This document shows positions 58,052 to 64,000 of a stretch of DNA of 64,000 nt, in pieces. Source of the stretch: Gemmatimonadaceae bacterium (GTDB lineage: Bacteria > Gemmatimonadota > Gemmatimonadetes > Gemmatimonadales > Gemmatimonadaceae); the NCBI GenBank assembly GCA_019186945.1, contig JABAQJ010000007.1:124001-188000 (forward strand), written 5' to 3'. Under the pieces are notes generated by a model. The model ran no database searches. It saw nothing but the letters and a program-made list of their open reading frames with translations, and was not told the DNA's origin. Both the position numbers and the translations under genes were made by a program. Numbering within the stretch: the stretch's first letter is position 1; each line of letters starts with the position of its first letter.

Positions 58052-58324
58052 GTGAGAGGTGCGATCGAGCTTTTCCGGGAGCTTTCGCTCCGGCAGATCC
58101 TCGGGTTGGAGCTGGCGTGGGCGTCGTCGCTGGGTCTCGTGTTCGCTGTCGTGACCTGGTATGGCGAGCGGGCCCTCCAGCTGTCGTCCACGCAGACAGT
58201 GACGTACTCACTGACGTTGCGTTGGCAGCTTGGCTGGGGCCAAATTCTCCTGTTGACGTTCGTAGCTGCTGCCCCGTTCCTCCTTTGGCTGGCGTTGCGC
58301 AGTCGGACGCGGTCTCGTCGGTAG
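58052..58324 (+). CDS. Small membrane protein, function unknown
   Basis: A 90-residue protein from GTG 58052, directly after the stop of the Ig-like protein. Two hydrophobic segments (LAWASSLGLVFAVVTW; ILLLTFVAAAPFLLWLAL) and an Arg-rich tail suggest a small inner-membrane protein with both ends in the cytoplasm. No family is recognised. It could be co-translated with the preceding gene. Confidence 0.55.
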   Translation: MRGAIELFRELSLRQILGLELAWASSLGLVFAVVTWYGERALQLSSTQTVTYSLTLRWQLGWGQILLLTFVAAAPFLLWLALRSRTRSRR

Positions 58325-58364
58325 ATCCCTCTCGTCGGGGAGGGCATTCCTCCACCTCCCTGCC

Positions 58365-59270
58365 ATGGCGCATTACTTCGGATCGCACGCTCCCGATCAG
58401 GGAGGGATCCACATGGCCGCCCGCCGCGCCGCAAGGGCGGGTATGCGTGCACTGCAGATTTTCTCTGCCCCACCCCAGTACTACGGCGACAAGGTTGCGG
58501 TCAAACCGGAGCGTGCGGCTCGATTCCGGGAGGCGGTCCGGAGCGCAGGACTGGATCCGAGGTTCGTCCTGGTCCATGGTGCGTACGTCCTCAACACCGC
58601 CTCACCCGAAGCCGACAAGTACGCGCGTGCTCGTGCCGGCTTGGCGAAGGAACTCGAGCGAACGACGGCATTGGGGGCGTTCGCCTGTTGCTTCCATCCG
58701 GGGTCCGCCGGATCGAGCGATCCCGATGGAGCGATCGCACGTATTGCCGATGCGATGACGCACGCGATCGAGTCGGTTCCGGGGACCGCGCGCGTCCTGA
58801 TCGAGAACACTGCTGGCGCCGGTCGTACGATGGGACGGACGGCGTCCGAGGTAGGGAAGATGCTGGCGCTCATTCCGGCGCCCCTGCGACAACGCGCCGG
58901 CTACGGGTTGGACACGTGCCACTTGTTCGCCAGCGGTCACCGTATCCACGCTTCCGCGCAGGAGCTGGACGCGGTTATCGAGGAGTTCAGCGATGCAACT
59001 GGCGAGGCGCCATCGTTCGTTCACCTGAACGATTCGGAGGGCGCTCTCGGATCCAATCGGGATCGGCACGCGCTCCTGGGTGAAGGCCAGATCGGTATCG
59101 AGCCATTCCGATGGCTGCTGGAGAATCCGTCGTCGCACGATATCCCGCTCATCCTCGAAACGCCGCAGTCAGGCGAGGCGATCGGGGATGACGAAGATAC
59201 GCCAGACCCATTCGACGTGCGGATGCGCCGCCTGCTCGAGGAACTCGGAGGATCGCCTCGCGTTCCGTAA
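58365..59270 (+). CDS. nfo: Endonuclease IV (AP endonuclease)
   Basis: A 301-residue TIM-barrel AP endonuclease, starting ATG 58365. The family signatures are present: LVHGAYVLN, CCFHPGSAG, VLIENTAG, GYGLDTCHLFASGH, FVHLNDSEGALGSNRDRH and the terminal LILETPQ. The His, Glu and Asp residues in these motifs bind the three zinc ions. It cleaves DNA at abasic sites in base-excision repair. It is longer at the C-terminus by about 20 residues than the compact family members. Confidence 0.95.
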   Translation: MAHYFGSHAPDQGGIHMAARRAARAGMRALQIFSAPPQYYGDKVAVKPERAARFREAVRSAGLDPRFVLVHGAYVLNTASPEADKYARARAGLAKELERTTALGAFACCFHPGSAGSSDPDGAIARIADAMTHAIESVPGTARVLIENTAGAGRTMGRTASEVGKMLALIPAPLRQRAGYGLDTCHLFASGHRIHASAQELDAVIEEFSDATGEAPSFVHLNDSEGALGSNRDRHALLGEGQIGIEPFRWLLENPSSHDIPLILETPQSGEAIGDDEDTPDPFDVRMRRLLEELGGSPRVP

Positions 59271-59310
59271 TACTCAGGCAGTCCGCTCACACCGGCCCGG
59301 AGAACCAACG

Positions 59311-60900
59311 ATGTTGCTGACAGCGTTCCGCCGTTCGTGCGCCGCGATGTATGTACTCGCGCTAGTCGGGACGCAGGCGCGGGCGCAGGAGCGGGCGGTA
59401 CTCATCCTGCTCACGCCGAGCGATACGTTTTCGATGGAGCGCTTCTCGCGGACTGCCCGGCAGCTCAACTCGGAGCTGTTGATCAAGGCCGCTGGCATGC
59501 GCCTGACACTTGACGTTGCGCTTGGCGACCGCGACCGGGTGGAGTCGCTACGCATGGAGGCGAGGCAGGCGGCCAGCGATCGCGCTTCTCCTCCCGCGCA
59601 GAGGGCGATGCTGGTGTTCCGTGATGACAGTGTCATCGCGGAACTCGGTGCGGCGGGGAATGTCACCGTGCAGCGATTCGCCACTCGCGATGGCGCGATC
59701 CCGTTCCTGAACCCGTCGTTCGCCTTGATGGAGCTGGCAGTGGTGCGCGCGAGAGGAGTCGATCGCGATTCTACCGTCGCCAACCTCTTCATGGTGCAGG
59801 GAGGGACGACCGTCGCGGCCGGCATCGTTCGCGCCGGCAGGGATTCCGTCGTCGTCACCGTTGGCGGCGTAGTCGTCAGACTGGCCGTGAGCTCCAACGG
59901 CGAGATCCTTGGCGGAACGATCCCGGCGCAGGGCTTGAGGCTGGTGAGGGTGCCCGACATGGGCGAAGGTGCTATGGCCGCGGCGCCGCCCGACTACAGT
60001 CCGCCGCCGGGAGCACCGTACACGGCGGAAGCTGTGACCGTACCGACGCCGATGGGCCACACGCTCGCCGGGACCCTGACCATGCCGACGAACGCACGTG
60101 GTCCCGTGCCGGCTCTGGTGACTATTACCGGGAGCGGATCGCAGGATCGCGATGAGGCCATCTCGCTGGTGAAGGGCTACCGGCCGTTTCGTCAGGTAGC
60201 GGACACGCTTGCGCGGCATGGGATCGCCGTCCTGCGTATGGACGATCGCGGCTATGGCTCGTCAGGGGGGAACGCGGCAACGGCGACGAGCGCTGACTTC
60301 GCCGACGATATCCGCGCGGGCCTCGCATATCTGCGGAGTCGCTCCGACATCGACTCTCGGCGGCTTGGGCTCATCGGCCACAGCGAGGGCGGATTGATCG
60401 CGCCGATGGTAGCGGCGCAGGACTCGACTCTTCGTGGCATTGTGCTGCTTGCCGCTCCGGCGGAGGGCGGCCGCAGGATACTCGAATACCAGCAACGGTT
60501 CGCGATCGAGCACGCGCCGAACCTGACTGCACCCCAGCGGGATTCGGCGATGCGCCGGATTGCGCCGACGATCGATTCGCTTGCGAAGAGCGCGCCGTGG
60601 ATGGGGTTCTTCGTGGACTACGATCCTCTGGAGACCGCCCGCCGCGTGCGCGTGCCGGTGTTGATCCTGCAGGGCGCCACCGATCGGCAGGTCACCGCCG
60701 GCCAGGCCGAGGCGCTGGCCCGCGCAATCCGATCGGATGGCAATGGCGACGTTACCGTTCGAGTCTTCCCAGGGACCAACCATCTGTTCGTCAGCGATCC
60801 GGATGGCAACCCTGCCGGTTACGCCGCGCTCCCGTCCCATGCGGTTCGCAGCGATGTGCTGGCCGCGATTCTGGAGTGGGTAGTTGCGCGGATGAAATGA
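59311..60900 (+). CDS. Secreted alpha/beta hydrolase
   Basis: A 529-residue exported hydrolase from ATG 59311 with CGGAGAA upstream and a signal peptide ending TQARAQ. The first 230 residues are a beta-rich N-terminal domain of unknown function. The alpha/beta-hydrolase domain has the oxyanion region TITGSGSQDRDE, the nucleophile elbow GHSEGG, the acid in LQGATDRQV and the histidine in GTNHLF. It resembles the family of bacterial acyl-esterase or peptidase S9-like hydrolases; substrate unknown. Confidence 0.9.
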   Translation: MLLTAFRRSCAAMYVLALVGTQARAQERAVLILLTPSDTFSMERFSRTARQLNSELLIKAAGMRLTLDVALGDRDRVESLRMEARQAASDRASPPAQRAMLVFRDDSVIAELGAAGNVTVQRFATRDGAIPFLNPSFALMELAVVRARGVDRDSTVANLFMVQGGTTVAAGIVRAGRDSVVVTVGGVVVRLAVSSNGEILGGTIPAQGLRLVRVPDMGEGAMAAAPPDYSPPPGAPYTAEAVTVPTPMGHTLAGTLTMPTNARGPVPALVTITGSGSQDRDEAISLVKGYRPFRQVADTLARHGIAVLRMDDRGYGSSGGNAATATSADFADDIRAGLAYLRSRSDIDSRRLGLIGHSEGGLIAPMVAAQDSTLRGIVLLAAPAEGGRRILEYQQRFAIEHAPNLTAPQRDSAMRRIAPTIDSLAKSAPWMGFFVDYDPLETARRVRVPVLILQGATDRQVTAGQAEALARAIRSDGNGDVTVRVFPGTNHLFVSDPDGNPAGYAALPSHAVRSDVLAAILEWVVARMK

Positions 60901-60926
60901 GGGACGCGCGTGTTCGACGCGCTGGG

Positions 60927-60941
60927 ACGCGCGAAGCGCGT
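60927..60941 (+). terminator. Weak hairpin after the hydrolase gene
   Basis: ACGCGC and GCGCGT pair around GAA, followed by TCTTCCC. It is a possible terminator; there is no clean T run. Confidence 0.35.
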
Positions 60942-61065
60942 TCTTCCCGGGGAAACCGCACATTTCCCTATTGCATCGTGAGCAGGTCACTTTATCTTGC
61001 GCGCGTCGCATTCGTGCCTCTCCTCCGAGAGAAAATCGCGTCGACCACCTTTCAGGAGACATCCG

Positions 61066-61419
61066 ATGGCCGCCAAGAAGAAGGCCGCGAAGAAGACCGC
61101 GAAGAAAGCAGCACCGAAGAAGACGGTAAAGAAGGCCGCGAAGCCGGCGGCGAAGAAGGCCGCCAAGCGCAAGCCGAACGCCGCTTTCATGACGCCGATG
61201 CAGCCGTCGGCCGCGCTCGGAGCAGTGGTTGGCACGGGCGCGATGCCCCGCTCCGAAGTGACGAAGAAGATCTGGGCCTACATCAAGAAGAACGGCCTGC
61301 AGGACACGAAGAACAAGAGAAACATCAACGCTGACGAGAAGCTGAAGGCGGTCTTCGGCGGCAAGTCGATGGTCAACATGTTCGAGATGACCAAGCTGGT
61401 GAACAAGCACCTGAAGTAG
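61066..61419 (+). CDS. SWIB/MDM2-domain protein with histone H1-like tail
   Basis: A 117-residue protein from ATG 61066 behind AGGAG. The first 45 residues are almost entirely Lys and Ala with repeated AKK and KKA units, like a histone H1 or HU-tail. The rest is a SWIB domain (FMTPMQPSAALGAVVG; IWAYIKKNGLQD; FGGKSMVNMFEMTKLVNKHLK). SWIB in eukaryotes is part of chromatin remodelling; bacterial members are thought to bind DNA and compact the nucleoid. It is a single gene closed by a terminator. Confidence 0.92.
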   Translation: MAAKKKAAKKTAKKAAPKKTVKKAAKPAAKKAAKRKPNAAFMTPMQPSAALGAVVGTGAMPRSEVTKKIWAYIKKNGLQDTKNKRNINADEKLKAVFGGKSMVNMFEMTKLVNKHLK

Positions 61420-61443
61420 CCTTTCCGCCGTGGGACGAATGAT

Positions 61444-61469
61444 GGCGCGTTCGCAAGGACGCGCCTTTT
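61444..61469 (+). terminator. Rho-independent terminator after the SWIB gene
   Basis: GGCGCGT (61444-61450) pairs with ACGCGCC (61459-61465), followed by TTTT. The stop codon is 25 bp upstream. Confidence 0.8.
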
Positions 61470-61589
61470 CGTTGTTCCGGGGTCGCGCCCAATGGAACGT
61501 CGCGCGATTCGAACCCGTAGTTAGCTTTCCCCGCGCAACGGACGGCGCGAGCGCGCTGCTCCATCGCGGAAATACTCTCCCGTTCACCA

Positions 61590-62378
61590 GTGGCGAAAAG
61601 CACCCGGAAAGCAAAGAAGCCCAACGTCGTCGCGGCAGCGCGTGCCGGAAAGGGCGGTTCGCGCCCGTCGCGCGGAACGGTATGGGAGAACGTGAAAGGC
61701 ATCGGCAGCGCGATCCTGATCTTTCTCTTCATACGCGCGTTCTTCTTCGAGGCGTACCGCATTCCATCGGGAAGCATGATTCCCGCGCTGCTCGTCGGTG
61801 ACTGGCTTTTCGTCAACAAGATGGTCTACGGGCCTCACGTGCCGTTCACCAGCGTGAACCTGCCCGGGTATGCTGAGCCGAAACGGTACGAGGTCGTGGT
61901 GTTCCAGTCGCCGTATCAGATCGATCAGCCCGAGGATCCGACGCCGACCCTTGTGAAGCGCCTGGTCGGTATGCCCGGGGACACGCTCCACATGCGCGAT
62001 GCCAAGCTGTTCATCAATGGCATCGAACAGCGGCAGGGCTATGGTGCGTCGTCAGAGCCCGGCGATCCGAACGAGACGAGTCCGCTTTTCGACTGGCAGA
62101 AGCAGGTCGCACTGACGTCGTCTCGTTTCGGGCCCGCGCCCAGCCAACCGACGCACGACAATTGGGGGCCGCTGGTGATCCCGGCTGGTCACTACTTCAT
62201 GATGGGCGACAACCGCTACCAGTCGAAGGACAGTCGTTACTGGGGCCTCGTGCCAAGGGAGAACATGCGAGGGCGTCCCACGTTCGTGTACTATAGCTGG
62301 AACGCCGACGACAGCGACCGCCCGCTTCCGTTCCTGACGGACATACGCTGGTCACGCATCGGTCACTGGATCAAGTAG
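61590..62378 (+). CDS. lepB: Signal peptidase I
   Basis: A 262-residue leader peptidase from GTG 61590. A Lys/Arg-rich N-terminus is followed by one membrane anchor (AILIFLFIRAFFF). The catalytic serine is S62 in IPSGSM, the general base lysine K123 in LVKRLVGMPGD, and the C-terminal box MGDNRYQSKDSRYWG is complete. It cleaves signal peptides from the many exported proteins encoded here, such as the SusC, oxidase and hydrolase precursors. Confidence 0.95.
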   Translation: MAKSTRKAKKPNVVAAARAGKGGSRPSRGTVWENVKGIGSAILIFLFIRAFFFEAYRIPSGSMIPALLVGDWLFVNKMVYGPHVPFTSVNLPGYAEPKRYEVVVFQSPYQIDQPEDPTPTLVKRLVGMPGDTLHMRDAKLFINGIEQRQGYGASSEPGDPNETSPLFDWQKQVALTSSRFGPAPSQPTHDNWGPLVIPAGHYFMMGDNRYQSKDSRYWGLVPRENMRGRPTFVYYSWNADDSDRPLPFLTDIRWSRIGHWIK

Positions 62379-62387
62379 GCATCGGTC

Positions 62388-62404
62388 GCCGCACGTGGTG
62401 CGGC
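62388..62404 (+). terminator. Hairpin after lepB, possible terminator
   Basis: GCCGCAC and GTGCGGC form a perfect 7-bp stem around GTG. No T run follows, so factor-independent termination is doubtful. Confidence 0.4.
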
Positions 62405-62486
62405 CCCTGTCGCTCGGCCCATTCCGACGGCACTGTATTGCCGTTCGACTGGCAGGAACGTGTACTCGTTGCCGAGGTTCGCTCAC

Positions 62487-64000
62487 ATGATTCGTCGACT
62501 GGTACTGGGCGCCGTGACCATCGGCTCCGTTCTCGCGCCTTCCGAGTCGTCTGAAGACGCGTGGGCCCAGTCCGGCGCTGGGCCTGCCGTGACCGCTTCC
62601 ATGAAGGCGCTCCCGGCGCCGGTGGCCGACCTAACGATTCCCGGTTTGCGCGAGTCGGTCGAAGTGCGCCGCGATCGGTGGGGGGTTCCGCACATCTACG
62701 CTCGAAATCAGCACGACCTTTTCCTTGCGCAGGGTTTCGTCGCTGCGCAGGATCGCCTGTTCCAGATGGAGATGTGGCGCCGTCTCGGGGAGGGGCGTCT
62801 GGCGGAGGTACTTGGCTCGGCGGCGGTCGAGCGCGACCGGCACGCTCGTTTGTTCAAGTATCGTGGCGACATGGCGCGTGAGTGGGCAGCCTACGGCAGC
62901 GATACCCGACAGATTCTGACGTCGTTCGTAGCTGGTGTGAACGCGTACATCGCGATGGCCGGAGATTCGCTGCCTCCGGAGTTTGCGTTGCTGGGGTTCC
63001 GGCCGGAGCCCTGGACGCCGGAGGTGCCGTTGGCGCGAGTGACGGGATTGAGTGGCGTGTCGAACGCGAACAGCGAGGTCGTGCGTGCTGCCCTGGTGGA
63101 GAAGCTGGGAGCGGCACGAGTGGACGAGATCATGCCGGCCGATCCGCGGAGGGCGCTCGATCCCGCACCGGGTCTGGATCTCTCAGGTATCGGCGAGGGT
63201 TCGTTAGGCGGTCTTTCGGAAACGTTCGCGGATGTGGCCTATACCCGAATCGAAGGATCGAACAACTGGGTAGTGAGCGGTGCACGTACGAGGTCCGGCC
63301 GCCCGATCCTGGCGAACGACCCGCATCGCGTGATCACGAATCCGGCGGTCCGGTACATCACGCACCTGGTGGCGCCGGGGTGGAACGTGATCGGCTCCGG
63401 TGAGCCGGCGAGTCCGGGGGTGGCGATCGGTCACAATGACCGGATTGCGTTTGGGCTGACGGTAGTCGGGATGGACCAGCAGGACGTGTATGTCGAAGCG
63501 CTTGGCGGGTGCAACTCGCCGCCGCCGGCGAGCGCGGCGCGCGCGGGCCCCCCCCTCCAGCAACACGATACCGCTCTGGCCGCTACGGATCGTTACCAAT
63601 CCAGCGCCACTCGCGGCATCGTATCGCCGAGTGCGTTTGCCTGCTACTGGTACCAAGGTGGTTGGCGACCGATTACCACGATTGTGGAAACGGTGCGCGT
63701 GAAGGGTGAGCCGCCGCGCAGCGTGACGCTGCAGTACACGATCCACGGTCCTATCGTCAGCATCGATAGCGTTCGCGGCAGGGCGTTCGCCATACGCGGG
63801 GTACACAGCGAACCAGGTACGGCATCCTATCTGGCTTCGCTCGCACTCGGCCGTGCCCGGGACTGGCAGCAGTTTCAGGCCGCCATGGAACGGTGGCTCA
63901 TGCCGAGCGAGAACATGCTGTACGCCGATATCGACGGGAATATCGGATGGGTGGCTGGCGGCATCATGCCGCGCCGCAGCTGGTCGGGGTTGCTCCCGGT
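62487..64000 (+). CDS. Penicillin acylase family protein (3' end outside window)
   Basis: The first 504 residues of an Ntn-hydrolase precursor, from ATG 62487. The leader is followed by VRRDRWGVPHIYA and FVAAQDRLFQMEMWRR, the alpha-subunit landmarks. The autoprocessing site is GSNNWVVSG, where the serine becomes the N-terminal nucleophile of the beta chain. GLTVVGMDQQDVYVE follows as usual. The stretch about residues 333-390 (CNSPPPASAARAGPP and onward) is not like the family and looks like an insertion, but the frame is unbroken through 63471 and 63663. It hydrolyses amide bonds, possibly of acyl-homoserine lactones or beta-lactams. Confidence 0.88.
   Translation, partial: MIRRLVLGAVTIGSVLAPSESSEDAWAQSGAGPAVTASMKALPAPVADLTIPGLRESVEVRRDRWGVPHIYARNQHDLFLAQGFVAAQDRLFQMEMWRRLGEGRLAEVLGSAAVERDRHARLFKYRGDMAREWAAYGSDTRQILTSFVAGVNAYIAMAGDSLPPEFALLGFRPEPWTPEVPLARVTGLSGVSNANSEVVRAALVEKLGAARVDEIMPADPRRALDPAPGLDLSGIGEGSLGGLSETFADVAYTRIEGSNNWVVSGARTRSGRPILANDPHRVITNPAVRYITHLVAPGWNVIGSGEPASPGVAIGHNDRIAFGLTVVGMDQQDVYVEALGGCNSPPPASAARAGPPLQQHDTALAATDRYQSSATRGIVSPSAFACYWYQGGWRPITTIVETVRVKGEPPRSVTLQYTIHGPIVSIDSVRGRAFAIRGVHSEPGTASYLASLALGRARDWQQFQAAMERWLMPSENMLYADIDGNIGWVAGGIMPRRSWSGLLP

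Noticed and set aside
61480-61560. tRNA-like T-loop (GATTCGAACCCG)
   Set aside because: Read on the minus strand the flanking bases do not form the T stem, and no acceptor, D or anticodon stems are found.

Overview
The window is GC-rich chromosomal DNA of a Gram-negative (diderm) bacterium. A SusC/SusD pair, an RND/TolC efflux operon, a CBM9-like/DUF5916 outer-membrane protein, an eukaryotic-type Ser/Thr kinase with an extracytoplasmic C-terminus, a DUF4403 protein and an ABC permease fused to an M1 peptidase together fit Gemmatimonadota best. This is inferred from gene content only; no rRNA or tRNA gene was seen.

Left end (1 to about 9.5 kb): a putative defence island. After the tail of an unidentified gene come an AAA/DUF4143 ATPase, a DUF1156 (COG1743) adenine-specific DNA methylase, a second AAA/DUF4143 ATPase, and an 1116-residue Swt1-HEPN/DUF499 ATPase, all on the plus strand. 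Each DUF4143 ATPase start is preceded directly by a perfect odd-centred palindrome. The DUF499 gene is followed by an attC-like hairpin and a broken PIN-domain toxin gene. A second, decayed copy of the DUF499 C-terminus lies far away at about 34.7-35.0 kb, between housekeeping genes and beside another large inverted repeat.

9.5-23.4 kb: a minus-strand DUF4403 protein and Ser/Thr kinase; then plus-strand SusC and SusD ending at a strong terminator, a secreted multicopper oxidase, a secreted amidohydrolase, SixA and a CHAD-CYTH protein.

23.4-38.3 kb: a minus-strand operon (small lipoprotein, PatA-like acyltransferase, MFS transporter, PimA-like glycosyltransferase) resembling the mycobacterial phosphatidylinositol-mannoside genes; a TetR-controlled TolC-adaptor-RND efflux operon with a clear operator; the DUF499 remnant; a DedA-type membrane protein; and a CBM9-like/DUF5916 protein.

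38.3-64 kb: an ABC-2 exporter overlapping a PLP-dependent decarboxylase (minus), a divergent ABC exporter whose permease carries an M1 metallopeptidase domain (plus), a patatin, an Omp85-like outer-membrane protein, MscL with an added zinc ribbon, a minus-strand amino-acid catabolism cluster (P5C dehydrogenase, PhzF-like protein, APC permease), a secreted Ig-like protein with an HEXXH motif, endonuclease IV, an alpha/beta hydrolase, a SWIB protein, signal peptidase I, and the start of a penicillin acylase that runs off the window.

Across the window the octamer GCCTAACG/CGTTAGGC occurs 15 times, mostly inside genes. This looks more frequent than composition predicts and has no explanation in the annotation.
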